In this document: positions 42,586 through 52,557 of the stretch, one piece after another
Layout of the letters: each line of letters opens with the position of its first letter
Numbering within the stretch: the stretch's first letter is position 1
Source of the DNA: Kushneria avicenniae
Lineage (GTDB): Bacteria; Pseudomonadota; Gammaproteobacteria; Pseudomonadales; Halomonadaceae
Length of the DNA: 64,000 bases
Reading direction: 5' to 3'
Assembly: GCF_900112585.1 (NCBI RefSeq)
Contig: NZ_FOLY01000001.1
Coordinates: 434,001-498,000, forward strand
Notes under the pieces: generated by a model
Seen by the model: only the letters and a program-made list of their open reading frames with translations
Database searches by the model: none
What the model was told of the DNA's origin: nothing
Program-made: the position numbers and the translations under genes

Positions 42586-43779
42586 CTACAGCGCGTCCAG
42601 ACCGCGTGCCAGATCCTTTTTGATGTCTTCAAGGTGCTCCAGTCCCACCGCAATGCGGATCAGCCCCTCGGTGATGCCGGCGCTGGCGCGCTGCTCATCG
42701 CTTAAACGACCGTGGGTGGTGGTGGCCGGGTGAGTAATGGTGGTCTTGAGATCTCCCAGATTGCCGGTAATCGAAAGCAGCTGCGTGGCATCGACCACCG
42801 ACCAGGCCCCTTCGCGACCGCCCTTCACCTCGACACCCAGCACCGCACCAAAGCCACTCTGCTGACGTGCGGCCAGCGCATGCTGTGGATGAGAGCTCAA
42901 CCCGCTGTAATACACGCGCTCAACGCCGGGATGCGCTTCGAGCCACTGCGCCAGCGCCAGCGTGTTATCGCAGTGCGCCCGCATCCGAAGCCCCAGAGTT
43001 TCCAGCCCCTTGGTGAAAATCCAGGCATTGAAGGGACTCATGCTCGGGCCACAGGTACGCACCACACCATGCACTTCCCTGACCAGATCGGCACGACCGG
43101 CCACAGCACCACCGATGGCACGCCCCTGCCCGTCCAGATACTTGGTGGCCGAATGAATGACCAGATCCGCCCCATGTTCGATCGGGCGCAGCAGCGCCGG
43201 CGTGCAGAAGCAGTTGTCAATGGCAAGCCAGGCCCCATGATCGTGCGCAATATCGGCCAGCGCGCGAATATCGGCAATCTCGGACAGGGGGTTGGACGGC
43301 GTCTCGGCAAACAGCAGCTTCGTACGCGATGTCATGGCTGCCTTCCAGGCATCCAGATCGGAGAGCTCCACGAAATGGGTCACCACGCCCAGCTTGCCGA
43401 AATATTTGCTCAGCAGACTGACCGTTGAGCCGAATAATGACCTTGAGGCCACGATCTCGTCGCCAGCCTCCAGCAATCCGAGCACAGTCGACATGATGGC
43501 CGCCATGCCGGATGACGTGGCGACACAGGCTTCGGCCCCTTCCATCGCGGCCAGACGCGCTTCAAACGTCTGCACGCTCGGATTGGTGAAGCGCGAGTAG
43601 ACGTTGCCCGCCTCTTCACCGGAAAACTTGGCAGCCGCCTCGGCGGCGCTTGCATAGACAAAGCTCGACGTGGGAAAGATCGGCTCGCTGTGCTCCTGCT
43701 CGTGAGTCCGCTGATGGCCAGCGCGAATGGCCAGCGTATCCGGATGCAGGTGATCATTCTGGGCGTCTTTTTCGAACAT
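42586..43779 (-). CDS. metZ: O-succinylhomoserine sulfhydrylase
   Basis: A 397-residue PLP enzyme of the Cys/Met metabolism family: T-L-A-I-R-A-G-H-Q-R-T near the N-terminus, Y-S-R-F-T-N-P-S-V-Q-T-F-E, D-N-C-F-C-T-P-A-L, and S-A-T-K-Y-L-D-G-Q-G with the PLP lysine near 208. It makes homocysteine from O-succinylhomoserine and sulfide. The choice of metZ over metB rests on its position after purF, as in Pseudomonas. It ends the leftward biosynthetic block. Confidence 0.93.
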   Translation of the reverse strand: MFEKDAQNDHLHPDTLAIRAGHQRTHEQEHSEPIFPTSSFVYASAAEAAAKFSGEEAGNVYSRFTNPSVQTFEARLAAMEGAEACVATSSGMAAIMSTVLGLLEAGDEIVASRSLFGSTVSLLSKYFGKLGVVTHFVELSDLDAWKAAMTSRTKLLFAETPSNPLSEIADIRALADIAHDHGAWLAIDNCFCTPALLRPIEHGADLVIHSATKYLDGQGRAIGGAVAGRADLVREVHGVVRTCGPSMSPFNAWIFTKGLETLGLRMRAHCDNTLALAQWLEAHPGVERVYYSGLSSHPQHALAARQQSGFGAVLGVEVKGGREGAWSVVDATQLLSITGNLGDLKTTITHPATTTHGRLSDEQRASAGITEGLIRIAVGLEHLEDIKKDLARGLDAL

Positions 43780-43860
43780 GGTGGCTTCCTTGAATGGTCG
43801 GAGACCGTGACATCAGCGACAAATGCCCGGGACAGCCCTGCCCGTCATCGTCATGAACAA

Positions 43861-43887
43861 AATGACCGGGCGCATGGCCCGGTCATT
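43861..43887 (-). terminator. terminator after purF
   Basis: AATGACCGGGC (43861-43871) and GCCCGGTCATT (43877-43887) form a perfect 11-bp stem with a 5-nt loop. On the minus strand it is followed by TTGTTC. It lies between purF and metZ, so metZ probably has its own promoter. Confidence 0.75.
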
Positions 43888-43934
43888 CAATGAATACCCT
43901 TCAGCGATACCTTACCCTGCCGCGGGCATGAGGA

Positions 43935-45452
43935 TCAGTCAACTTCCTCGACATCGTTGTGCAGATCCACCTGGGCATGGCCGCCGCTGGACTGCTGCTT
44001 GGCAGCATCGCTGCGGGCGAGTTCGAGCCGGGCCAGATAGTCCGGATCGATGTCGCCCGTCACATAGCGGCCATCAAAGACCGAGCAGTCGAACTCGAAA
44101 AGCTCCGGATTGATCTCCCTGACGGCCTCCTTGAGATCATCAAGATCCTGATAGACCAGCCGGTCGGCTCCGATCAGCTCGGCCACATCTTCGGTCGTAC
44201 GATCAAAGGCGATCAGTTCCATGGCGACCGGCATATCGATGCCGTAGACATTGGGATAGCGCACCGCCGGTGCTGCCGAGGCGAAATAGACGTTTTTGGC
44301 ACCGGCTTCGCGTGCCATCTGAATGATTTCGTTACAGGTCGTGCCGCGGACAATGGAGTCGTCCACCAGCAGGACATTCTTGCCGGCAAATTCGATATCG
44401 ATGGCGTTGAGCTTCTGACGCACCGACTTCTGGCGCTGCGTCTGTCCCGGCATGATAAAGGTCCGCCCGATATAGCGGTTTTTCATGAAACCTTCGCGAT
44501 AGGCCACATTCAGATGCAGCGCCAGCTCCAGTGCTGCCGTACGGCTGGTATCCGGAATGGGGATGACCACATCGATATCGTGATCGGGCCAGTCGCGCTT
44601 GATCTTCTCGGCCATCTTTTGCCCCATGCGCATGCGCGTGGCATAGACGTTGGCACCGTCGATGATCGAATCCGGCCGCGACAGATAGACGTATTCAAAA
44701 ATACATGGCACCAGCCGGGCATTTTCGGCGCACTGCTGGGTGTGCAGGTTGCGCGCCATGTCGATATAAAGCGCCTCGCCCGGCGCCAGATCGCGGATCA
44801 GCTCAAAGCCCGCCACGTCCAGTGCCACCGATTCGGAAGCGATCATGTACTCGGGGCCTTCCGGCGTATCGCGACGGCCGAAAACCACCGGGCGAATACC
44901 GTGCGGGTCGCGGAAGGCGACCAGCCCCTTGCCGTTGATGATTGATACTGCCGCATAGCCGCCCTTGCAGCGACGATGCACCCGGCGAATGGCATCAAAG
45001 ATGTCTTCGGCCTCCAGCTGGTGACCCTGCTTGCCCAGCTCATGGGCAAACACATTGAGCAGCACCTCGGAGTCCGAACTGGTGTTGATATGGCGCAGAT
45101 CGGCGTTGAACAGCTCGGCGACAAGCTGCTCGGAATTGGTCAGGTTGCCGTTGTGAACCAGCGCAATCCCGTAGGGCGAATTCACATAAAAGGGCTGGGA
45201 TTCCGATTCGCTGGCAGAACCGGCGGTCGGATAGCGCACATGACCAATGCCGATATTGCCCTTGAGTCGTTTCATGTGGCGCGTATGGAAGACGTCGCGT
45301 ACCAGACCGTTGCTCTTGCGCAGCAAAAAGCGCCCGTCATCCCAGGTCATCATGCCGGCAGCATCCTGCCCGCGGTGCTGCTGCACCGTCAACGCATCAT
45401 AGACTGCCTGGTTTACCATCGAGTTGGCCATCAGGCCCACGATACCGCACAT
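43935..45452 (-). CDS. purF: amidophosphoribosyltransferase
   Basis: A 505-residue enzyme that makes phosphoribosylamine from PRPP and glutamine, the first step of purine synthesis. The catalytic Cys is residue 2 (M-C-G-I-V-G), so there is no propeptide, and the enzyme is of the E. coli type without Fe-S. The PRPP-binding loop reads [13 protein letters not shown] near residue 365. It follows cvpA by 59 nt, the classic cvpA-purF arrangement. Confidence 0.97.
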   Translation of the reverse strand: MCGIVGLMANSMVNQAVYDALTVQQHRGQDAAGMMTWDDGRFLLRKSNGLVRDVFHTRHMKRLKGNIGIGHVRYPTAGSASESESQPFYVNSPYGIALVHNGNLTNSEQLVAELFNADLRHINTSSDSEVLLNVFAHELGKQGHQLEAEDIFDAIRRVHRRCKGGYAAVSIINGKGLVAFRDPHGIRPVVFGRRDTPEGPEYMIASESVALDVAGFELIRDLAPGEALYIDMARNLHTQQCAENARLVPCIFEYVYLSRPDSIIDGANVYATRMRMGQKMAEKIKRDWPDHDIDVVIPIPDTSRTAALELALHLNVAYREGFMKNRYIGRTFIMPGQTQRQKSVRQKLNAIDIEFAGKNVLLVDDSIVRGTTCNEIIQMAREAGAKNVYFASAAPAVRYPNVYGIDMPVAMELIAFDRTTEDVAELIGADRLVYQDLDDLKEAVREINPELFEFDCSVFDGRYVTGDIDPDYLARLELARSDAAKQQSSGGHAQVDLHNDVEEVD

Positions 45453-45511
45453 GCGTTACATCCTCGCTGTCGGTGATTGCCGGCAACGTGCCGGCCGTAC
45501 TGGTCGCTTGT

Positions 45512-46066
45512 TCATTGCCGCAACTGCCCGGGCAGATGCTGTTGCAGTTCACGAGCGCGCTGCGATGCTTCATCCATGAGATTTTGATCCTGATCAAGCT
45601 GCTGATACTGGCGGATGGCCAGATCACGCCCCTGCTCGATCCAGGGTAAAAAGACGGATTGCTGCCAGTCATCGGACTGGCTCAGCGGCGTCAGCCCGAG
45701 CACCGCCACAATCATGATGAGCACGAGACCACCTCTGAGCAGTCCGAATCCGGCCCCCAGAAGACGGTTGAAAAATCCCATGCCGACCCACTCGATCATG
45801 GCGTGCAACAGTCTGATCACGATATTGGCCAGTAGCAGTGTGACAAATACCACCAGCATAAAGCCGATCACCAATCGAATTTGTTGACTGTCGATATAGT
45901 CTGCAAAAAGCCCGGCGGCCGGCGCTGCCAGGGTGCGTGCGGCGATCAGGGCGGCAATCCATGCCGCCAGCCCCAGCCCTTCGCGGATAAACCCGCGCGC
46001 AAACCCTGACAGGACCGAAAACCCGAGGATGATGACAAAGGCCCAGTCAATCCAGGTCCAGCTCAC
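45512..46066 (-). CDS. cvpA: CvpA family membrane protein
   Basis: A 184-residue inner-membrane protein with four hydrophobic helices in the first 140 residues, opening W-I-D-W-A-F-V-I-I-L-G-F-S-V-L-S-G-F-A-R-G-F, the CvpA N-terminus. It is needed for colicin V production in E. coli and has envelope-stress phenotypes; its molecular role is unclear. It overlaps the upstream dedD-like gene by 4 nt (ATGA) and precedes purF. Confidence 0.92.
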   Translation of the reverse strand: MSWTWIDWAFVIILGFSVLSGFARGFIREGLGLAAWIAALIAARTLAAPAAGLFADYIDSQQIRLVIGFMLVVFVTLLLANIVIRLLHAMIEWVGMGFFNRLLGAGFGLLRGGLVLIMIVAVLGLTPLSQSDDWQQSVFLPWIEQGRDLAIRQYQQLDQDQNLMDEASQRARELQQHLPGQLRQ

Positions 46067-46857
46067 TGACCACCTTCACGCCGAACGATCAGCCCCTTGA
46101 TGTTGGCCTTCGCCTGCAGTTCGGCTCGGGCCCGTTCGCTCTCCTCGGTGGAGCCAAAGGGACCGACATAAACCGTATTGAGCTCACCGCGCGGCTGCTG
46201 ATAGGCCGAGAAGCCCTGTGACCTGAGCTGTTTGATCAGACGATCGGCATTTTCGGGCTGACCGAAGCTGCCGGCCTGAACCGCCCAGCCACCGCTGCCT
46301 GAAGACTGTGCAGCGCTGGTGCTGTTGCGATTCGCCGCCGCCATGATCGGATCACCCGAGGAGTCGTCGCTGCGCGCCGGCGCCTGCTGCCGGGGGCTGC
46401 TCTCGCGAGCAGCGCTCGCTGACCGGTTGTCGCTGCTAGAAGCCGCGGGACGACTGCTGCTGGAAGCGCCAGAGCGGCTGCCGGAACCGGTATTGGCGGT
46501 CTCGCGCGATGCGGTTTCCGAGGCTGATGGCTCGCCATGACTCGTCTGTGCCGGCGTCGATTCACGCTGATGATCCGGGAACAGCTGATTGCTCTGGCTG
46601 GCCTGACCAGCTTGATTGGACTGACCGGACTGATCGGGGCGTTCGCCCGAATCTGCGCTGTCGTCTTCAGGCAGCGGCGACTGTGGCTCGGCCACTTCGC
46701 GCTGGGACATGTTGATGGGCTGTTCGATGACCATCGACGAGTTATCAGCATTATCGTCATCATCGCTTGAGCCACCAAACAGGATGGGCAGCAGGATCAG
46801 GGCCAGTGCCACGATAATGACGATACCGCTAATGCGCTCACGCATGCCGTATTTCAT
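46063..46857 (-). CDS. dedD: SPOR-domain protein, DedD-like
   Basis: A 264-residue protein with one N-terminal transmembrane helix (residues about 10-29), a long disordered periplasmic linker rich in S, Q, A, N and R (residues 30-185), and a C-terminal SPOR domain (W-A-V-Q-A-G-S-F-G-Q, then V-Y-V-G-P-F-G-S) that binds denuded septal peptidoglycan. It acts at the division septum. It lies between folC and cvpA, as dedD does in E. coli and Pseudomonas. Confidence 0.9.
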   Translation of the reverse strand: MKYGMRERISGIVIIVALALILLPILFGGSSDDDDNADNSSMVIEQPINMSQREVAEPQSPLPEDDSADSGERPDQSGQSNQAGQASQSNQLFPDHQRESTPAQTSHGEPSASETASRETANTGSGSRSGASSSSRPAASSSDNRSASAARESSPRQQAPARSDDSSGDPIMAAANRNSTSAAQSSGSGGWAVQAGSFGQPENADRLIKQLRSQGFSAYQQPRGELNTVYVGPFGSTEESERARAELQAKANIKGLIVRREGGQ

Positions 46858-46872
46858 GCGACTCTCTCCTTG

Positions 46873-48126
46873 TTACGCGAATCCGTCGCCCCTTTCGAGC
46901 CGGGCCAGTGCCTCTGCCACGGTAAAAAAGGAGCCGCAGACCAGTACGTCATCATGTTGTGAATGTTGTTCAAGCCAGTCGATGCCCTCGTTCGGGCTAT
47001 CGGCTACGGCAATGACCTGACCGCCACGGGCACCAATGATGTCCGCCAGTGTTTGTGCCTGACGCGCCCGCGCACCCGATAGCGTCACCGGCAGCCAGTC
47101 ATCCACGACCGGCCAGAGTGCCTCGATGACGCCTTCAGCATCCTTGTCGCCCAGCATACCCAGCAGCGCCACGCGTCGCGTGGCCGGTCGGCGCGCCAGC
47201 TGTGCGGCCACGTAGGTGGCCGCATGTGGATTATGGGCCACGTCCAGGCAGTAACGACCGATGCGCTGCATACGCCCGGACAGGCGAATACCAGAAAAGG
47301 CCTTTTCAAGCTGCTCGGCGTTCAGCGACAGACCGATCGCATCAAGCGCTGTCAGCGCGCTGGCGGCATTGTCCAGCGGCAGGTTGGGGTCGGGCAGCGA
47401 TACGCCCTCCCCGTTCGGTCGCTGCCACTGCCAGCGACCGCTGGCCTCCCACTGCCAGTCAAACTCACGCCCCAGCGTCAGGCAGCGAGACACCGGCAGC
47501 GACTCGGCATGTGCCGCGACGCTTGCCACCAACTGTCGACTGCCCAGCACCGCCGGTCGACCGGCTCGCAGAATACCGGCCTTCTCGGCACCAATTCTTT
47601 CAATATCGGTACCGAGAAAATCGGCATGATCGAGCGCCACGCTGGTCACGATGCCGACATCGGCATCGATGATGTTGGTCGCGTCCAGCTGACCGCCCAG
47701 CCCGACTTCCAGAATGGCGATGTCCGGAGCGCGATCACGAATGATCACCAGCGCCGCCAGAGTCCCCATTTCGAAGTAGGTCAGACCGGTATCCTGTCGG
47801 ACGGCCTCGATACGCTCGAAGGCATCGATCAGCGCCTCGTCACTGACCTCATTGCCATCAAGGTGCAGCCGCTCGTTGTAGCGCAGTAGATGCGGCGAGC
47901 TGTAACTGGCCGTGCTCAGGCCGTGCGCCTGTGCCACGGCATCGACCATGGCCACGGTCGAGCCCTTGCCGTTGGTGCCGGCGACGGTCACGACCCGCTG
48001 CGCGATGGGTACCGAAAGCAGATTCAGACGCTCGGCCACGATGCGGATACGCTCAAGCCCGAGATCGATGGCGACCGGATGCAGCTTTTCCAGGTGGGCC
48101 AGCCACTGTGTCAATGTACGAGACAT
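46873..48126 (-). CDS. folC: bifunctional folylpolyglutamate/dihydrofolate synthase
   Basis: A 417-residue Mur-ligase-family enzyme: the P-loop V-A-G-T-N-G-K-G-S-T-V-A near residue 50, Y-S-S-P-H-L near 76, D-I-A-I-L-E-V-G-L-G-G, and D-V-A-H-N-P-H-A in the C-terminal domain. It adds glutamate to dihydropteroate and to folates. It starts 5 nt after accD and precedes dedD by 15 nt; all are probably one transcript. Confidence 0.96.
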   Translation of the reverse strand: MSRTLTQWLAHLEKLHPVAIDLGLERIRIVAERLNLLSVPIAQRVVTVAGTNGKGSTVAMVDAVAQAHGLSTASYSSPHLLRYNERLHLDGNEVSDEALIDAFERIEAVRQDTGLTYFEMGTLAALVIIRDRAPDIAILEVGLGGQLDATNIIDADVGIVTSVALDHADFLGTDIERIGAEKAGILRAGRPAVLGSRQLVASVAAHAESLPVSRCLTLGREFDWQWEASGRWQWQRPNGEGVSLPDPNLPLDNAASALTALDAIGLSLNAEQLEKAFSGIRLSGRMQRIGRYCLDVAHNPHAATYVAAQLARRPATRRVALLGMLGDKDAEGVIEALWPVVDDWLPVTLSGARARQAQTLADIIGARGGQVIAVADSPNEGIDWLEQHSQHDDVLVCGSFFTVAEALARLERGDGFA

Positions 48127-48131
48127 GATGA

Positions 48132-49061
48132 TCAGCGGGCGCCTTCGCTGTACGGTGCGCCGTTGTTGTCCTCGACGTCTTCCAGCATGGTGACGGCCGG
48201 CTCGGAGGGACGGTCGGTCAGCGTGCGCAGAATACGGCCCAGACGGGTACGCATCTCGCTACGATGAATGATCATGTCCACTGTACCGTGTTCCAGCAAA
48301 AACTCGCTGCGCTGGAAGCCTTCGGGCAGCTTTTCACGCACGGTCTGCTCGATAACGCGTGGACCGGCAAAGCCGATCAGAGCGTTGGGCTCGGCCACGT
48401 TGAGATCGCCCAGCATGGCCAGCGACGCTGATACGCCGCCAAAGACCGGATCGGTGAGTACTGAAATATAGGGGGTTCCGGCTTCGCGCAGACGCTCCAG
48501 CGCCGCCGAGGTCTTGGCCATCTGCATCAGCGAGAACAGCGCTTCCTGCATGCGCGCACCGCCGGAGGCCGCGAAGCAGACCAGCGGACGCTTCTCTTCA
48601 CGGGCGATGGTGGCCGCGCGAACAAACTTCTCGCCGACGACGCTGCCCATGGACCCCCCCATGAATTCGAATTCGAACGCCACGGCCACGACCGGCAGCC
48701 CGTCCAGAGTGCCCTTCATCACCACCAGAGCATCCTTCTCTTCGGTGGCCTTCTGTGCACCGGCCAGACGGTCCTTGTACTTCTTGGAGTCGCGGAACTT
48801 GAGTCGATCCACCGGCTCAAGCTGACCGGCGATCTCTTCACGGCCGTCGCTGTCCAGAAACCAGGAAAGACGACGACGCGCGTTCAGGCGCAGATGGTGG
48901 TCACACTTGGGGCAGACGTTGTGGTGCCGCTCAAGCTCGGGCCGATAAAGGACAGCCTCACAATTGGGACATTTGCGCCACAGGCCGTCGGGGATGTTAT
49001 TGCGACGATCGGTACGGGCAGTACGCCCCATTGAAGGAACAATCTTGTCGAGCCAGCTCAT
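48132..49061 (-). CDS. accD: acetyl-CoA carboxylase carboxyltransferase subunit beta
   Basis: A 309-residue protein. The N-terminal zinc ribbon has C-P-N-C near residue 30 and C-P-K-C near 49. A crotonase-like carboxyltransferase domain follows with [14 protein letters not shown] and [10 protein letters not shown]. It forms the carboxyltransferase with AccA and makes malonyl-CoA. The start at 49061 gives the conserved M-S-W-L-D-K-I; the upstream extension is not part of the family. Confidence 0.97.
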   Translation of the reverse strand: MSWLDKIVPSMGRTARTDRRNNIPDGLWRKCPNCEAVLYRPELERHHNVCPKCDHHLRLNARRRLSWFLDSDGREEIAGQLEPVDRLKFRDSKKYKDRLAGAQKATEEKDALVVMKGTLDGLPVVAVAFEFEFMGGSMGSVVGEKFVRAATIAREEKRPLVCFAASGGARMQEALFSLMQMAKTSAALERLREAGTPYISVLTDPVFGGVSASLAMLGDLNVAEPNALIGFAGPRVIEQTVREKLPEGFQRSEFLLEHGTVDMIIHRSEMRTRLGRILRTLTDRPSEPAVTMLEDVEDNNGAPYSEGAR

Positions 49062-49211
49062 CGAAAAAGGGCTTCCATATCGTTGATGGTCAGTCTTTTG
49101 AATGGGCGCGCCGCAAAAGACACATGGCGCATCCACCCATTATCAATCATCGGCGGTGGCGAGGGCCAGTCCGGTGTATGTCTTCACCGACACTCTACCC
49201 TGCGACGGCCG

Positions 49212-49850
49212 TTATCGTTCGGGCGCTGCCGACAGATCATCGGCGCGGCGCGCCTGATCGATGAAACGTTTGATCAGGTCGTGATCCTTGAGACCGGCTT
49301 CGGCCTCCACGCCACCGGAGACGTCCACCCCGTAAGGGGCTATCCGGTCGATGGCGCTACCGATGTTGTCCGGCGTCAGCCCACCGGCAAGAATGATCGG
49401 CGCTGCCAGATCATGCGGTACCCGCGACCAGTCAAAGGTTTCACCGGTGCCACCCGGTACGCCGGGGCGCCAGGCATCCAGCAGCAGACCACGCGCACGA
49501 TGATAGCGCGCGGCCTCCCGGGACAGGTCGATATCATCGCGCATGCGCAGCGCCTTGAGCCAGCTCATTCCGTAAATGTCGCACGCCTCGGGCGGCTCAT
49601 CACCATGAAACTGAAGCATGTCCAGCCAGGACGCACAGCAGGTAATGAGATCGGGGTCCTGATCGACAAAAAGTCCGACCCGGGTCACGAAAGGCGGCAC
49701 CCGGGCAGCAAGTTGCTCGAGGCGCTCGACCGTCAGTGCCCGCTTGCTGCCGGGCCACATGACAAATCCCAACGCGTCGGCTCCGGCCTTGACGGCGGCA
49801 TCGACATCCGACTCTCGGGTCAGTCCACAGATCTTGATTCGGGTTCGCAT
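49212..49850 (-). CDS. trpF: phosphoribosylanthranilate isomerase
   Basis: A 212-residue TIM barrel: I-K-I-C-G-L-T-R-E (catalytic Cys) at the N-terminus, G-A-D-A-L-G-F-V-M-W-P-G-S-K-R, L-V-D-Q-D region, and L-A-G-G-L-T-P-D-N near 160, with D-V-S-G-G-V-E at the phosphate site. It carries out the third committed step of tryptophan synthesis. trpB and trpA do not follow; accD does, 150 nt downstream. trpF is 18 nt after truA. Confidence 0.95.
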   Translation of the reverse strand: MRTRIKICGLTRESDVDAAVKAGADALGFVMWPGSKRALTVERLEQLAARVPPFVTRVGLFVDQDPDLITCCASWLDMLQFHGDEPPEACDIYGMSWLKALRMRDDIDLSREAARYHRARGLLLDAWRPGVPGGTGETFDWSRVPHDLAAPIILAGGLTPDNIGSAIDRIAPYGVDVSGGVEAEAGLKDHDLIKRFIDQARRADDLSAAPER

Positions 49851-49868
49851 TGACAGAGATCCTGATGA

Positions 49869-50780
49869 TTACAGATGACCTGCCGGTTCACCGCGGTAGA
49901 CCGGGCGCTGATAACTTGATGCAGGTAGCGTGCGGGCGCCGGTCCATTCACCGCTGAAATAAAGTTCTGCCGGACCCAGTGGCTCCGCCGGCAGCTCAAA
50001 GCGTGGATCATAGTACACATCCACGAAATGCAGGCCCCGGGCCGGCGCTGTCGCCTCGGAAACCGTGCGATCCCGGCCGTTCAGAATGTCTCGAGTGAGG
50101 GAGACATCGCGCCGGCCATCGCCGATGGTCAAAAGGACCCCGGCGACATTGCGCACCATGTGATGCAGAAAGGCATTGGCCTGAATATCGATGACCACAA
50201 TGGGCCCTACCCGCATCACCTCTACAAAGTGTACATGACGCCAGGGCGTGCTGGATTGACAGCCGGCAGCGCGATAGCCGGAAAAGTCGTGCTCCCCCAC
50301 CAGCACCTGCGCCGCTTCCTGCATGCGTCGTTCATCCAGCGGCGTGCGATGCCAGGTCATGTGCTCGGCATTCAGCGCCGGCGGCACAGGCTGGTTGAGG
50401 ATCATGTAGCGATAGCGGCGGGCAAGACTTGAAAAGCGGGCATGGAAATCATGCGGCATGACACGTGCCCAGCGTACGGACATGTCTCGCGGCAGATGCA
50501 CGTTGGTGCCCATGACCCAGGCTTTCAGCGTACGGGCACTGGTCGTATCGAAATGCACGATCTGACGGGTGGCATGAACACCGCTGTCGGTGCGCCCGCT
50601 GCACATGACCTCAACGGGTGATTGTGCGATGCGGGCCAGCGCTGCTTCCAGTGAGGCCTGAAGGGAAGGGCCATGACTCAGGCGCTGCCAGCCCTGATAG
50701 GCCGTGCCACGATACTCGAGGCCCAGCGCGATACGACCGCTGACGCGCTCGTTTTCATCCATTCGTGTAAAAAGGGACAT
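49869..50780 (-). CDS. truA: tRNA pseudouridine(38-40) synthase
   Basis: A 303-residue pseudouridine synthase: the opening G-L-E-Y-R-G-T-A-Y-Q-G-W-Q, the catalytic aspartate in C-S-G-R-T-D-S-G-V-H-A near residue 66, R-Y-R-Y-M-I-L-N, and A-F-L-H-H-M-V-R-N. It modifies the anticodon stem of many tRNAs. The start at 50780 is used because the longer frame is not conserved; a start a few codons downstream (M-D-E-N-E) is possible. Confidence 0.94.
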   Translation of the reverse strand: MSLFTRMDENERVSGRIALGLEYRGTAYQGWQRLSHGPSLQASLEAALARIAQSPVEVMCSGRTDSGVHATRQIVHFDTTSARTLKAWVMGTNVHLPRDMSVRWARVMPHDFHARFSSLARRYRYMILNQPVPPALNAEHMTWHRTPLDERRMQEAAQVLVGEHDFSGYRAAGCQSSTPWRHVHFVEVMRVGPIVVIDIQANAFLHHMVRNVAGVLLTIGDGRRDVSLTRDILNGRDRTVSEATAPARGLHFVDVYYDPRFELPAEPLGPAELYFSGEWTGARTLPASSYQRPVYRGEPAGHL

Positions 50781-50882
50781 GTGACTCGGTAATACAGAGC
50801 AGATCGGTTCAGAAAAGCATGCTTCCCTGACCGGGCCACCCTCATGCATAAATTGGGCGGGATCGATCACCAGCCACACGGG

Positions 50883-52484
50883 TCAGACATGGCGCAGCAA
50901 ACGATCTGCATCGGGGCACTCATTATCCGCATCGAAGCCCCCGGATGCCACCTCTTCCAGCGCCCAGCTCCCCGGAAATCCGACGCTCGGCTCAACGACA
51001 GGATCGGTTCCCCTCTCACAGGTCACACGGGAGGCATGATACGTGGTGTCATCAACTGCCGATGATTCTACCGGCGCGTCATCGCTTGAAAGGGTCGTCA
51101 GCGACCAGACCGGCGCCAGCCCCGGCGTCTCCTCCACTGCCGCTGAAACCGATGGCTTTTGTCGTGCGATATGATGTTCGCCCTGCGCCTGCTCGCGATC
51201 ACGAGCGGCTTCCATGGCCGCCAGCGCACGCATCAGCTGAATGTCGTTCGGATAGTGCTCAAGTCCTTCCTTGAGCATGGTGATGGCGTGATCGTATCGG
51301 TTATGCCGGTAAAAGACCTCGGCCTCGCTGCAGATCGCCTCGACCTGGGCACGACGGGCCGTCCAGACTTCATCCGTGACGCTGTTGTCTGCCGTGCCGT
51401 GCTCATTATCCATGTCGCCGTCAGCCACGGCGCGCTCCTGACCCGTGCCGCCCGAGGGTGAAAGCTCTGCCACGCTGACCAGACGGTAACGCTGCTGCCG
51501 CCAGCGGCGAAGACCGGCCCACATGCCTGCCAGCACCATCAGCAGCGCCGCGAGCAACCAGGTCCAGACAAAGCCGTGATCGCGATCGGTAACGGCGGGC
51601 TCGGGAACGGGAGTTACGGCGGCCTCACGAGGCATGATTTCCGGTTCCGGTACAGCTTTCGCCATAGCAGATTCTGGCGCACTGTCCGCCGTCACAGACT
51701 CCGGCATGGCAACATCGGCTGCCGTCACCTTCTGATCCAGTTGATCGAGACGGCTTTCAAGCTTCTGCTGGCGCGACGTCAGTGCCTGCCATTCAGCCTC
51801 GTCAGACAGTGTTTGATCAGCGGGCTGCACCCTGAGGGCGGCCAGTTCCGACAGCGTGGCCGACTGTGCCGTTTGAGCATCCTGCAGCTGCTGCTCGAGC
51901 TGACTCAATCTTGCCTCGAGCGCTGCCATACGCGAGCGCTCCGCTGCAGCGTTTGATGCGTCACGCGCTGGCGCGCTATCGGAGCGCTCCCGCATCGCAT
52001 CCGCTACAGAAGCTTCCCGTGACGGGGCACTCTGCGAGCGAGCGGGTGACGTGGCAACGGGCGTCGTCTTCTGATTGCCTGCGGCCGAGGGCAGCAGGGT
52101 CAGCTGTGGTGTCAGTTCTCCCTGTGGCCAGCGAAGCGTCACGACCACATCCAGCCAGGGCGTGGCCAGTGGACGACTGCCGCGAACATCCAGATAGAGA
52201 TGACCGGGACGACCATCAACGGCCAGTCGCAGGGTATCGGTATCAGCGCTTCGCACCACTTCCATCGCCTGCCAGCGTGCATTATCTGCAAGGCTGACCC
52301 GAATGTCGTCGGCGTGCAGATTACCGGTATTCAAAAGCGCCACCCGCGCCTTCAACGGCTCGCTGAAGCCTGACATGACCTCGGGTGTCCCAACTCCCAG
52401 CGCTTGTGCCGTGACAGACACCGACAACAGCACTGCGGTCAGTAGCGCGTGTTGCCACTTACGGTATCCGGGCCATCTGGCCAT
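50883..52484 (-). CDS. fimV: FimV-like envelope protein, short form
   Basis: A 533-residue protein. It has a signal peptide (residues 8-30), then the conserved FimV N-terminal region (A-L-G-V-G-T-P-E-V-M-S-G-F-S-E-P-L-K-A-R-V-A-L) and a disordered or coiled-coil linker (residues 140-250 and on). One transmembrane helix lies near 320 (F-V-W-T-W-L-L-A-A-L-L-M-V-L-A-G-M-W-A-G-L), and a cytosolic TPR-like part follows (Y-D-H-A-I-T-M-L-K-E-G-L). In Pseudomonas, FimV (about 900 residues) supports polar type IV pili and cAMP signalling. No LysM domain or acidic repeat region is obvious here. It lies between asd and truA, as in Pseudomonas. AGGAGAGGG precedes the 52484 ATG. Confidence 0.85.
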   Translation of the reverse strand: MARWPGYRKWQHALLTAVLLSVSVTAQALGVGTPEVMSGFSEPLKARVALLNTGNLHADDIRVSLADNARWQAMEVVRSADTDTLRLAVDGRPGHLYLDVRGSRPLATPWLDVVVTLRWPQGELTPQLTLLPSAAGNQKTTPVATSPARSQSAPSREASVADAMRERSDSAPARDASNAAAERSRMAALEARLSQLEQQLQDAQTAQSATLSELAALRVQPADQTLSDEAEWQALTSRQQKLESRLDQLDQKVTAADVAMPESVTADSAPESAMAKAVPEPEIMPREAAVTPVPEPAVTDRDHGFVWTWLLAALLMVLAGMWAGLRRWRQQRYRLVSVAELSPSGGTGQERAVADGDMDNEHGTADNSVTDEVWTARRAQVEAICSEAEVFYRHNRYDHAITMLKEGLEHYPNDIQLMRALAAMEAARDREQAQGEHHIARQKPSVSAAVEETPGLAPVWSLTTLSSDDAPVESSAVDDTTYHASRVTCERGTDPVVEPSVGFPGSWALEEVASGGFDADNECPDADRLLRHV

Positions 52485-52513
52485 TACCCTCTCCTGTTTC
52501 ATGACATAAAAAA

Positions 52514-52535
52514 AGGCGCCTCGATGAGGCGCCTT
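52514..52535 (-). terminator. rho-independent terminator after asd
   Basis: GGCGCCTC and GAGGCGCC form an 8-bp stem with a 3-nt loop. On the minus strand it is followed by seven T residues. It separates asd from fimV. Confidence 0.9.
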
Positions 52536-52557
52536 CAGGCATAACGATGACAGGGGG